Shown piece after piece: positions 55,819 to 64,000 of a DNA stretch of 64,000 bases (position 1 is the first letter of the stretch; each line of letters starts with the position of its first letter). A model generated the notes under the pieces. That model did no database searches. It saw nothing but the letters and a program-made list of their open reading frames with translations, and was not told where the DNA came from. The position numbers were made by a program, and so were the translations under genes. The stretch is from Nematostella vectensis (taxonomy: Eukaryota > Cnidaria > Anthozoa > Actiniaria > Edwardsiidae): the NCBI RefSeq assembly GCF_932526225.1, contig NC_064038.1, positions 13,513,070 to 13,577,069 of the forward strand. The letters run 5' to 3'.

Positions 55819-58800
55819 CTGATGATGATGATGATGATGGTAATGTTAAGAATGGTGATGGTGATGATGATGACGACGACATTAATGATGATGATGGTGG
55901 TCATGGGACAATGTGGTAATCATGGTGATTGTAGCTGATGTAGTTGTAGTTACCTGGTGATTAGGGATGGTAAAAATTATTATCAATTTAATTATGATAA
56001 TAATGATGACGATATTATGTCGAGCATAGTGATAGAATCTTAAGCTCTCAGACTAGTGCATTGTAGAAAGTATTAGCCGGACCGCTGTTGGCTAGTCTCC
56101 TCCGTCTCCGTCCTTAGAGCAGGGATTGGGGACTAACATTAAGGAGGGCTGCGCGGACAGTGCGAAAAAACGCAAGACTAGTTCCAATACCGCGCGGTTA
56201 AACCAGCCTTTTGTTTAAAAAAAGGTGGCGTTTTACCGGCGAACCGCCACATTTTGGCGAATGCTAAGAAACTAGACCAAACCTAAGGCTATAATTTTCT
56301 TTATGACACCCTCATTATCAAACAAATCTGTCATCTTTAGTACAGTATGGTTTTAATGCTGTACAGTTAGTCAAAAGAGCGACCGAAGTCAGCCTTTCGT
56401 ACCTTTACTCAAACGATTCAACACTGAGATTTTGATTTCGCCAGAACACGCGCATGCGCATACGTTATTCAGCACTGTGTATTAGAATAGCATCCTTATC
56501 TTGTGAATCTTAAAAGATGTCGATTACCAACTCCTTTGTTATTGTTTATCATTGATCACAATCTACGAGTGAAGTCTGATTTGTTATTGACGTTATTTCA
56601 TTGAAAATATCTTGGTTGAATTAGCGGATGGAAATGGATGTGTGACTCTCCATTCAGCGGGAGAATGAAATGGTGGCGTGTTTGGCCTTATTTAATATCT
56701 AATCATGTAATCATGTGCTTATTACATAGGGGGAGATGGCACGGAGAGATCATGATTCACACGGTCAAGAAATCCTCTAAGATAGACCTCGAGGAATTTC
56801 TCAAAGAAGTGAGTGGCGAGTGTATAGTAATCAACAAATCAAACCAAATGGTTAAACCAGTTAGCACGTAGCAAGGGGAGTTCGCACTTTCCTCAAATTT
56901 CCTTCTTCAAAATGCGGTCTTCTTAACAATCAAGACCTCTTAGACGTTTGCATGAGATCTATATTCGTCCCGGCATTCCATCTATTCTAGACCAGTGCCG
57001 TAGCATGCCGCGAAATATTGGGGGCACAATATAGAAACATTGAGAAAATATTTGGTTGCAACGCCACCCGCCTACTGATTTCATTTCCTTATAATTTTTG
57101 AAAATATTTAAGGGCACGTGTCCCATGTAGACAAATCCTTACCACGCGCCCAAATATGTTACCAAATTGATAAAGCGTTTAGTAATCCGATCTTTCTTTT
57201 ATTTCGAACAAGATTAGCTTAATTTTGTTTTATATTATCACGAAAAAAGTGCTTCATGTTTACTGTATGGCTAAACGTCATGCGCATGAGCACTTCTTCT
57301 CCCCCCTTGTACTCAATCGCGTTTTATGAAAACTTCTTCTCCCGTTGTACGCATGCGTCTCATGAGCACTTCTTCTCCCGTTGTACGCATGCGTCTCATG
57401 AGCACTTCTTCTCCCCCCTTGTACTCAATCGCGTCTTATGAGCACTTCTTCTACCGTTGTACGCATGCGTCTCATGAGCACTTCTTCTCCCGTTGTACGC
57501 ATGCGTCTCATGAGCACTTCTTCTCCCGTTGTACGCATGCGTCTCATGAGCACTTCTTCTCCCGTTGTACGCATGCGTCTCATTGTATTTGTGTCTTAGG
57601 TGTCCCTGCTGAGCATGATCCGTCACGAGAACGTCGTGTTGTTCATGGGCGCGTGTCTCGAGCCGCCCAACCTCGCCTTTATCACCAGGTAACTAAAGAT
57701 TATCATCAACAGCATTATCATCATCGTCATCATCACCATCGCCATTACCATCACCACCACCATCATCATTACCATCATCACCATGACCATCACCATAACC
57801 ACCACCATCATCATTACCATCATCACCATCACAATTACCATAACCACCACCATCATCATTACTATCACCATCACAATCACCATCACCATCACCACCACCA
57901 TCATCATTACCATCATCACCATCACAATTACCATAACCACCACCATCATCATTACTATCACCATCACCATCACAATCACCATCACCACCACCATCATCAT
58001 TACCATCACCATCACCATCACCATCACCACCACCATCATCATTACCATCATCACCATCACAATTACCATAACCACCACCATCATTACTATCACCATCACC
58101 ACCACCATCATCATTACCACCACCATCATCATCATCATCACCATCACCATCACCATCATCATTACCATCATCATCATCATCACCATCACCATCACCATCA
58201 TCATCACCATCACCACCACCATCACCACCACCACCACCACCACCACCATCACCATCACCATCACCATCATCATTACCACCACCATCAGCAGCATCATTAT
58301 CACCATCATTATCATTTTATCACAGCTTGCTTTACGCTGAGCGAGTTTGAAAACTAGAATATTATGCTGCATTCCCTCTTAGCGTTCGCCGCGGCCTTTC
58401 GCTGCACACCCACCTGCACGTTCGCCGGGATTTCTTCCCCCTCGCCACGCGTATCAGCATCGCTCGTCAAGTGGCGCAAGGGATGAGCTATCTCCACGCC
58501 AAGGGCATCATTCTGCCCAGACTCAATTCCATGAACGTCTTCCTCGAGTCAAAAGTCAAGCTCTGCGTCACGGGCTACACTGGAAGGAAACTGATAGAGA
58601 GGTGAGGCTGTCATGCTGTTGTCATGGCGACAGGCCACGTGGTCAGCTTTTTCTTGTCGCCGTCAACATGCTTCATAAGTTTGTGATGTATAAATCACGT
58701 GAGTAATACGTGGTTAACACGTGTTTTCCCTGTAGGCTTGGTTACACGAGTATGTGGCATTTAGCCACGTGATTAACACGTGTTTGTCCCTATAGGCTTG

Positions 58801-61800
58801 GCTACGCAAGTATGTGGCATTTAGCCACGTGATTAACGTGTTTTGTCTCAGTAGGCATGGTTACGCTAGTCTGCCACGTGGGCACCTGACCTATGTCCCC
58901 CCCGAGCACATGCGGAAGATCTCATGGTCTGAGAACGAGCTGGAACTCGTGCAATGCTGTAATTCCTCTGTCAAGACCAATGTCTATGTGTTTGGGTAAG
59001 TTCACCGGTTCACTGTAATTCTTCTGTCAAGACCAATGTCTGTGTTTGGTTGATTTCACTGTATAGGGCCGTAGCAGGGGGGTATCTCACCGTTCGAACA
59101 GCTTTTTCTAGCATGTCAAATTTCTCCCTATTCTTTCCGGAAACAAAAGTTAAATACCCGACATAATTAATCAAGCTACAGTCATACAATGTATTTTAAG
59201 CACGTCAACATTCTAGAAAGGCGCAAAATCGTTATTCGATGAATAAGCGTGTTTGAACGAGTTTTGTTTGATATTTAGTACTTAACTTAAAAAATGAATT
59301 ATGGAAAAAATAATTTATGAAAGTCCATACTATTTTACTTGACCTGCAAACAGAGGCTTTCTCTTATTACCCTGCAAAGAAAGGCCCTGCTAACAGAGGC
59401 TTTTTCCTTGTGTTTCTCTGACTTTAAAAGTCGCAGCTTTGGCTATCCGCTCTTTCAGCACAAATTCAAACAAATAACGCGAAAACCCAGAGAGGCGAAA
59501 CTTCAAGTACTCAAACAAGGAGAATTAAAAGCTTTGCTAGCATTTTACTTGTGTTGTTTGCAAAATAACAACTTGAATTGGACTGAACCGTAGAAGATCG
59601 ATTGACGTCAGTGACGAATGCGCATGCGCATGCTCAACCCACATGGAAGATTTTTTTGAAAAAAAAAACTAGCTTATATATATACTTTACGGTTATAACA
59701 CGTAATGACCGTAGCGGTCGAGGCTCTTTTATAGTACTAAGCTTTAACCGGAAGCTGGTTACCGGAAGTTTACAGGAAGATCTAAGAATTGCTGTGTTAC
59801 GAAAGCACAGAAAGACCACAAAAAGTTTACGGATGATCCATCCGAAGATCGAGTGACACAGAAGTCCCTCCAACAACTCGTAAATGCTTTGCAAGCATTC
59901 ACGAGTTAAAAAGGGGGCAATATCAGCATTTTTTGAGTCACATTTTAACCATTTAAGACTCTATTTATGCGACTTTTTGACTTGACATGTCATATTGTCG
60001 CCCTTGACCTTGTAAGATTGACCTTGACCTTGCTTTGCAGCACTCTCTTGTACGAGATCATGACTGGTCGGTGGCCCTTCTCGCACTTTCCCGTGGAAAG
60101 CATTATCTGGATGGTCGGCAAAGGCAAGAAGCAGTGTCTGAGACACGTCAAGTGCCCGGAGAAAACAAAGGTATCTCTGTCCATCCATGCAACTTTCTGT
60201 CTGTCCTTCGGTCGGTCTCTCTGTATCCAGCTTACTGTCTGTCCTTCGGTCGGTCTCTCTGTATCCAGCTTTCTGTCTGTCCTTCGGTCTGTCTCTCTGT
60301 ATCCAGCTTTCTGTCTGTCCTTCGGTCTGTCTCTCTGTATCCAGCTTTCTGTCTGTCCTTCGGTCTGTCTCTCTGTATCCAGCTTTCTGTCTGTCCTTCG
60401 GTCTGTCTCTCTGTATCCAGCTTTCTGTCTGTCCTTCGGTCTGTCTCTCTGTATCCAGCTTTCTGTCTGTCCTTCGGTCTGTCTCTCTGTATCCAGCTTT
60501 CTGTCTGTCCTTCGGTCTGTCTCTCTGTATCCAGCTTTCTGTCTGTCCTTCGGTCTGTCTCTCTGTATCCAGCTTTCTGTCTGTCCTTCGGTCTGTCTCT
60601 CTGTATCCAGCTTTCTGTCTGTCCTTCGGTCTGTCTCTCTGTATCCAGCTTTCTGTCTGTCCTTCGGTCTGTCTCTCTGTATCCAGCTTTCTGTCTGTCC
60701 TTCGGTCTGTCTCTCCTTATCCTTTTCTGTCAGTCCTTCGGTCTGTCTTTCTGTCTATCCATCCATCTTTCTGTCTGTCCTCCGGTCTGTCTTTTTGTCC
60801 ATCCATCCATCTTTCTGCCTGTCCTTCGGTCGGTCTCTCTTTATCCATCTTTCCGTCTGTCCTTCGGTCTGTCTTTCTGTCTATCCATCCATCTTTCTGT
60901 CTACTTGTCCTTTAGTATGACTTTCTGTCCATCCATCCATCTTTCTGTCTGTCCTTCGGTCGGTCTCTCTTTATCCATCTTTCTGTCTGTCCTTCAGTCT
61001 GTCTTTCTGTCCATCCTTCCACTTTTTGTCTGTTTGTCTGTCTGTCCTTCGATTTGGCTTTCTGTATCCATCTCTCCGTCTGTCATTCAGTCTTTCTTTT
61101 TGTCAATTCGTAATTGTGCTCTCCATCTGTCGATCTGTCTATTCGTCTGTTGTCTCTCTTTTTCTCGTTTATCACAACCTATCTTGTTCTTTCGCAGAAT
61201 TTGATCAGGGAATGCTGGAGCGACAATTCCGAAGATCGACCAGACTTTGCTAAAATTGTACAGTTCTTTCAAGAGCATAATGTAGGTCTTGTCCTCTTTA
61301 TTCTTATTTTATTTATAGACGGGGGTATATCCCTTGCATCTTTCTGTTGTATGACAGGCGCGTACCCAGGATTGGCTGAGGGGGGCGCAGTCATAGGTAT
61401 CATATGGAAAAAGCATAGTATTTAAAGAGTCCTTGACAAGGGCGTTGGGAACAGAGGTTGTTTGGTAAATTGATTTAGAAATAACAAACAACGAAACTCT
61501 CCTCTGATTTGGTCGAATTTTGCCTTGTTTTGCGACGCGCTCTCCGTGTTTACGTAGATACCCGGCCAAGTTACGTTGCGTAATCCGAGCTACTACCCCG
61601 TGGCGCGCGAACAGTCCCCGACGCGATATACAAAACGTGCCCGACCTAAGAAAAAACCTTCCCAAGATTTCTAAGATGCTTCCGTCTACCAAGTTTTGAA
61701 TTTGTAACGGAATACATTTTGTACCCTCTAATTGGTCATCACATTGCTTTGAAATGCCGCAATTGGTAGCCATGTAGACTAGTCTAATGAAAAAAATTTA

Positions 61801-62043
61801 CGGCTTTTAACGAACCTTAGCTCGCAGTTTATCTGAAATAGCAGTTGAAATAAATGCCACCGATAATTTACACGAATACGGTATCGTCCAAGCCGGTAAA
61901 TTACGACATGATTTTCTTTTTTCACGCAGATCTCTCATGAATGTTCAAACAAGCGAATCACCGGAAGTCACTCGGAACCGGAGAAGATTCACATGGTTGG
62001 ACGTCAATCAAGTAAACTGTCATTCAGCACCGCGCCGCTATAG
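48164..62043 (+). CDS. KSR: KSR-like scaffold pseudokinase (14 exons, joined CDS)
   Basis: KSR scaffolds RAF, MEK and ERK. The joined model is 640 aa. It has an atypical C1 at residues 6-51 (H-x11-C-x2-C-x10-C-x2-C-x4-H-x2-C-x7-C), a Ser/Pro-rich linker at about 60-310 and a kinase-like domain at about 328-605. The Gly-rich loop GIGPKG is kept, but VAIK Lys is His366, HRD is Leu-Pro-Arg (456-458) and DFG is Val-Thr-Gly (474-476); only Asn463 of the catalytic loop remains. [12 protein letters not shown] and GRWHGE strongly match KSR rather than RAF. No CA1 segment was found upstream. Phases agree throughout. It could also be called a KSR/RAF-family pseudokinase. Confidence 0.88.
48472..48558 (+). 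CDS. KSR: KSR exon 2: C1 domain
   Basis: Phase 2 to 2: [20 protein letters not shown] then WGVRCKDC. It carries four zinc-ligand Cys of the C1. Acceptor TTTTTCAG, donor GCAA|GTAAGT. The upstream in-frame sequence (from 48356) is intron; reading through would break C1 spacing. Confidence 0.88.
48726..48796 (+). CDS. KSR: KSR exon 3: end of C1 domain
   Basis: [15 protein letters not shown] completes the zinc ligands, then STTRRPRR. Acceptor CTTTTAG. Two overlapping donors exist: CAG|GTGTAA and CAGGT|GTAAGT. Only the second (exon ends 48796, phase 1) joins exon 4 in frame. Confidence 0.82.
48891..49604 (+). CDS. KSR: KSR exon 4: Ser/Pro-rich linker
   Basis: 237 codons, phase 1 to 1. Opens [20 protein letters not shown] and later contains [20 protein letters not shown] and the acidic [20 protein letters not shown]. 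It corresponds to the poorly conserved region between C1 and kinase in KSR; no FxFP ERK-docking motif was seen. Acceptor TTCTAAAG, donor CTCAG|GTCAGA. Confidence 0.8.
49605..53418. other. KSR intron 4: 3.8 kb, one TIR element
   Basis: Apart from the element at 51909-52190 and its flanking direct repeats, no repeat, exon or ORF of interest was recognised. Confidence 0.55.
51909..52190. mobile_element. CAGGCCCGTA-terminus element, copy B
   Basis: Termini CAGGCCCGTACCCAGG and TGTACACGGGCCTG. The flanks on both sides carry AAACACAAGCATTTTA(G/T)GT then AAAAAACAAAC, a direct repeat of about 30 bp. Confidence 0.75.
53419..53464 (+). CDS. KSR: KSR exon 5 (46 nt)
   Basis: Phase 1 to 2: [14 protein letters not shown]. 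Identified by phase: it joins VS(V) of exon 4 and FPPFDEN of exon 6. Acceptor TTTGCAG, donor GCCT|GTAAGT. A TIR transposon begins 32 bases after the donor. Confidence 0.75.
53497..54848. mobile_element. 1352-bp TIR element in KSR intron 5
   Basis: Termini ACCCTATTCAGACCGG and CCGGTCTGAATAGGGT, flanked by TA (53495-53496 and 54849-54850). No transposase ORF was seen; non-autonomous. It nearly fills the intron between KSR exons 5 and 6. Confidence 0.9.
54885..54927 (+). CDS. KSR: KSR exon 6 (43 nt)
   Basis: Phase 2 to 0: [14 protein letters not shown]. Acceptor CCACAG lies 36 bases after the right end of the upstream TIR element. Donor AAAG|GTACAT. Confidence 0.78.
54985..55395. repeat. C-rich minisatellite in KSR intron 6
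   Basis: About ten units of CCCCCTAGGAACCCCTGCC with TAACCCCCTTCACCTC, starting about 60 bases after the exon 6 donor. Confidence 0.9.
55623..55708 (+). CDS. KSR: KSR exon 7: kinase domain start, Gly-rich loop
   Basis: Phase 0 to 2: [20 protein letters not shown] then [20 protein letters not shown] matches KSR's conserved entry to the kinase domain, and the G-x-G-x-x-G loop is intact. Acceptor TTTGCAG, donor ACAA|GTAAGT. Confidence 0.92.
55720..55990. repeat. GAT/ATT microsatellite after KSR exon 7 donor
   Basis: Starts within 20 bases of the donor; GATGATGATG runs with interruptions. Poly-Asp, poly-Met and poly-Ile ORFs here are artefacts. Confidence 0.9.
56533..56690. repeat. Dispersed element D, copy 3
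   Basis: TCCTTTGTTATTGTTTATC, then CTACGAGTGAAGTCTGATTT and AATGGTGGCGTGTTTGGCC; same order as copy 1, with a short internal deletion. Confidence 0.7.
56730..56808 (+). CDS. KSR: KSR exon 8: beta-3 strand, Lys replaced by His
   Basis: Phase 2 to 0: [20 protein letters not shown] then EEFLKE. GRWHGE is KSR-typical. The VAIK lysine position reads His (IMIH), a loss expected to abolish normal ATP phosphate contact. Acceptor ACATAG, donor AGAA|GTGAGT. Confidence 0.92.
57285..57590 (+). repeat. 36-bp array before KSR exon 9 acceptor
   Basis: About eight units with TCATGAGCACTTCTTCTCCC and GTTGTACGCATGCGTC, ending about 10 bases before the acceptor GTGTCTTAG. Each unit contains a pyrimidine tract (CTTCTTCTCCC) followed by GTTG. 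Confidence 0.92.
57600..57688 (+). CDS. KSR: KSR exon 9: helix C / beta-4-5
   Basis: Phase 0 to 2: [20 protein letters not shown] then [21 protein letters not shown] is the strongest KSR signature and includes the dimer-interface Arg region. Acceptor GTCTTAG, donor CCAG|GTAACT. Confidence 0.95.
57700..58320. repeat. (CAT/CAC)n microsatellite after KSR exon 9 donor
   Basis: About 620 bp of ATCACC/ATCATT repeats beginning about 12 bases after the donor GTAACT; a His/Tyr/Asn-rich ORF of over 300 codons results and is not a gene. Confidence 0.95.
58383..58601 (+). CDS. KSR: KSR exon 10: catalytic loop and DFG region, degenerate
   Basis: 72 codons between split Ser and Arg. [20 protein letters not shown] is a normal helix E; then [12 protein letters not shown] replaces HRDLKxxN and KLCVTGYTG replaces the DFG strand. 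Acceptor CTCTTAG, donor AGAG|GTGAGG. Confidence 0.94.
58700..58880 (+). repeat. 60-bp repeat of KSR exon 11 acceptor
   Basis: TAG|GCTTGGTTACACGAGTATG (58735), TAG|GCTTGGCTACGCAAGTATG (58795) and the true TAG|GCATGGTTACGCTAGTCTG (58855), spaced exactly 60 bp. Both upstream copies keep pyrimidine tract and TAG. Confidence 0.92.
58855..58995 (+). CDS. KSR: KSR exon 11: activation segment
   Basis: Phase 2 to 2: [20 protein letters not shown] (APE reads PPE), then [20 protein letters not shown] and VF. Acceptor CAGTAG, donor TTGG|GTAAGT. Copies of both ends of this exon lie in the flanking introns. Confidence 0.93.
59014..59062 (+). repeat. Second copy of KSR exon 11 end plus donor
   Basis: TGTAATTCTTCTGTCAAGAC then CAATGTCTGTGTTTGGTTGA copies the last about 38 bases of exon 11, 56 bp downstream; the donor reads GGTTGA instead of GGTAAG. 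Confidence 0.92.
59063..60040. other. Rest of KSR intron 11
   Basis: Includes GGGCCGTAGCAGGGGGGT at 59066, a lone terminus also seen at 15188. Otherwise nothing recognised. Confidence 0.5.
60041..60170 (+). CDS. KSR: KSR exon 12: helix F region
   Basis: Phase 2 to 0: [20 protein letters not shown] then [20 protein letters not shown] and KTK. This is the YExxxxxWPF pattern of RAF/KSR kinases. Acceptor TTTGCAG, donor AAAG|GTATCT. Confidence 0.94.
60171..61140 (+). repeat. 38-bp array after KSR exon 12 donor
   Basis: About 14 near-identical units (TCTGTCTGTCCTTCGGTCTG then TCTCTCTGTATCCAGCTT) at 60190-60720, decaying into related repeats to 61140. It begins within ten bases of the donor GTATCTCTG. 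The unit lacks stops in all forward frames, creating false ORFs of up to 389 codons. Confidence 0.95.
61198..61281 (+). CDS. KSR: KSR exon 13: end of kinase domain
   Basis: 28 codons, phase 0 to 0: [20 protein letters not shown] then [10 protein letters not shown]-x6-RPxF is the conserved subdomain XI motif. Acceptor TTCGCAG, donor TAAT|GTAGGT. Confidence 0.94.
61282..61929. other. KSR intron 13
   Basis: 61351-61412 matches the left half of the short TIR element at 33933-34063. A 154-codon minus-strand ORF (61309-61773) runs through it and is not supported as a gene. Confidence 0.6.
61930..62043 (+). CDS. KSR: KSR exon 14: C-terminal tail and stop
   Basis: 37 codons plus [23 protein letters not shown] then [17 protein letters not shown]. 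Chosen by phase 0 and acceptor TTCACGCAG. The tail has no recognised motif. No AATAAA was seen close downstream, so the transcript end is unknown. Confidence 0.75.
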   Translation: MSHECSNKRITGSHSEPEKIHMVGRQSSKLSFSTAPL

Positions 62044-64000
62044 TGCTGTCAATCAAGCAATTATCGTTCACATAAACGCGTTGCCATAGTACCAAAAACT
62101 GTCAATAGAAAAGCCCGTTGACGAATTGACAATAGGCGACTTGCAGTAAGAAATCACTTTTTGGGTGACACTCACACGCAGGCCCGTAGCCAGGATTGTG
62201 AGCGGAGGAGGGCTCGCTTACCCCTTTTTAGCGAACTCTTTACTTTTAGGTAGCTCGACTTAGCTCGTGGCTGCACTTAATTTTCCTTTATTAGAGCGGA
62301 CCTTCCAGTCGAGTGTGTGTGTGTGTGTGTGTGTGGAGGGAGGGGGGGGCTCTTCCGAACACCCAACCCCCCCCCCCTGGCTACGGGTCTGGCACGTACT
62401 CATCCGGCTTTTGGCGTCAAACAAACAGCATCTTATCCAGTGCTTACGGATCAGCCAGAAAGTGTCTTTGTCAGGAAGGGCTTATTTTCATTGAAATGTT
62501 TTCTCTTTGTCATCTCTGGCGTGACGACGCAGCCATTTCTGTTTGTTTTGGCGCGAGTCTGCCACCCAAAATGTCACGTGATCTGCTAGTGCAAGTCGCC
62601 TGTTGAGCTGTCAATCAGATGAGGATGTCGCTATGGAGATGTACCTCGATATCCATCAACCGCCAGAGAGATAAATGTGATAAGACATTCCTATAACGTT
62701 CCTCCTGCGAGATATAGATAAAAACGTACACAACCCTTATGGGCTCAACACCCTTTAGGTGCTCGCGGAATTTGTAAAAAAAAAAATAATCTAAAAAAAA
62801 AAACAAGGCTTGCCTAGAAGCGAATCCATGTAGTTTTTTGCGCATGGATATTTGTAAAGTTTTAGTGATCACTAGTTTATAGGTTTTTGTATTTCATAGA
62901 TGTAACGTGTAAGCAATGCAACGCCCTTATTTTAAAGAACTTCTATGTTTTTTTTTTGATAAACTAGAAAATGTTCGCGGCTCCATAAGTTTCTTACTTC
63001 CCAAACAAGGTAAATAAGATATTTAATACACAGCGTTTTGAAGGAGTTGTTCGCAAAGTGTTGGGATGTACAATAATAACCATCGCTCTTAGCATCGTAC
63101 CTGTACGAGCGGACCATTGGAAAAGTAAAGGGGGCAGGTTTCAGTCGTGCAGTTTTATTTTGTCTCCGAGACGTGCATTATTTTTTTATCGCTATATGCA
63201 TTTTCTTTCTGTCTGGTTTTGGCTGCATGCTTTTTTTTTTTTGACCAGGCTTTCATCGTATATGAATTTGTTTGTTCGCTTACCCCCCCCCCTCCCCTTC
63301 ACTTTTCTAATTGTCCGTACCTATTGATAATAACAATACAAGGTAACACATGCTGTCGAACGCAAAATACCGTTTCTAAATTGAACATAATAGTTCTGGA
63401 TCAGCGGTATATTCATTTGCAAGCTGTATGAGACAAGCGCAGGTCGCTAAGCTTCTGGTCCGGTTTCAGAGGTAGGAAAGACACCCGGAATATCCATACA
63501 GTTTACGTTACGCGGGATGCACTGGTACAAAAGACACCCAGTGTTCCATGCAGTTTATGTTCGCCTATACGCCACGCCTTAAGCTGAGAATAGAACCATA
63601 AATAAGGCTCTTGATATGAAAGACGTTAATAACATACATAGCATGTGACGTGAAAGGTCACGTGACACGTAATTTGTGACGTGCAATGCTGCGTGACATG
63701 TTACGTGACATGAGACGTCAGATGTGACGTGAGCTATATATTTTGAACGTGAAATGTGTTAGGGTTTGACTGGGGCTTCTACAATCTACCAATACATGTA
63801 GACTCTCATTGCATGATGGCATCAGTGTGGTGTTGGTTTTGTACAACTTGCCATAAATCACCATTATCATGATCGATCGTTATTTAATTAAAAATTATAG
63901 TTATGATTATTACGTTTGCGGCAGCTGGTGCTATTGTGTGCCTTCATACAGGCCTTTAATTGAACGTTTGGCTGGCAGATTTATATGAGATAATTAAAAC
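62044..64000. other. KSR 3' flank
   Basis: Holds the element at 62179-62391, a dispersed repeat at 62519-62606 and a cluster of GTGACGTG/CACGTGAC-like motifs at 63640-63735. No further gene recognised. Confidence 0.55.
62179..62391. mobile_element. CAGGCCCGTA-terminus element, copy C
   Basis: Termini CAGGCCCGTAGCCAGG and CCTGGCTACGGGTCTG (213 bp), with an internal (GT)n run. Resembles 46393-46548. Confidence 0.8.

Noticed and set aside
57326-58357. 343-codon His-rich ORF and its antisense Met/Val-rich ORF
   Set aside because: Pure translation of a CAT/CAC microsatellite in a KSR intron.
59967-61204. Overlapping 242-389-codon Ser/Leu/Cys ORFs
   Set aside because: They arise from the 38-bp tandem unit that lacks stops; they overlap KSR exon 12 in the wrong frames.
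61309-61773. 154-codon minus-strand ORF
   Set aside because: Lies in a KSR intron and crosses a transposon-like terminus; no recognisable domain, so treated as chance.

Overview
The window is nuclear DNA from an animal, most likely an early-branching invertebrate such as an anthozoan cnidarian. This is inferred from short exons with GT-AG introns, protein sequences close to but clearly diverged from vertebrate family members, and many MITEs. The species cannot be proved from the sequence alone. Three protein-coding genes lie head to tail on the + strand, and no convincing gene was found on the - strand.

(1) 180-33009: the 3' two thirds of an IQGAP scaffold gene. There are 26 exons in the window, all phase-consistent, giving 1065 codons plus a stop: end of the coiled-coil repeats, WW, four IQ motifs, GRD (RasGAP-related) and RGCT. 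The 5' part, including the CH domain, lies off the left edge. (2) 34813-39896: a complete CRTC (CREB-regulated transcription coactivator) gene, 8 exons, about 475 aa. (3) 48164-62043: a KSR-like gene, 14 exons, 640 aa, with an atypical C1 domain and a strongly degenerate pseudokinase domain. IQGAP and KSR are both MAPK-cascade scaffolds; CRTC is a cAMP/calcium-responsive CREB coactivator.

Most of the rest is repeat. A 5'-truncated LINE with an intact reverse transcriptase ORF sits at 29031-30666 inside a minisatellite. There are MITEs with clear terminal inverted repeats and target duplications (Harbinger-like, Mutator-like, Tc1/mariner/pogo-like), one nested in another. There are also large minisatellites: a 31-bp unit array of about 6.5 kb, a 19-bp unit array of about 2.15 kb, and 32-, 38-, 47-, 61-, 92-, 109- and 119-bp units.

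The most striking feature is that many of these minisatellites are not random intron repeats. Their unit contains the exon-intron junction itself: the last bases of an exon plus its 5' splice site, or a polypyrimidine tract, AG and the first bases of the exon. I see this at about a dozen junctions across all three genes, at stages from a single extra copy to about 210 copies. Each such intron therefore carries many decoy splice sites beside the genuine one. I regard this recurrent, junction-anchored amplification as the candidate undescribed phenomenon of the window.
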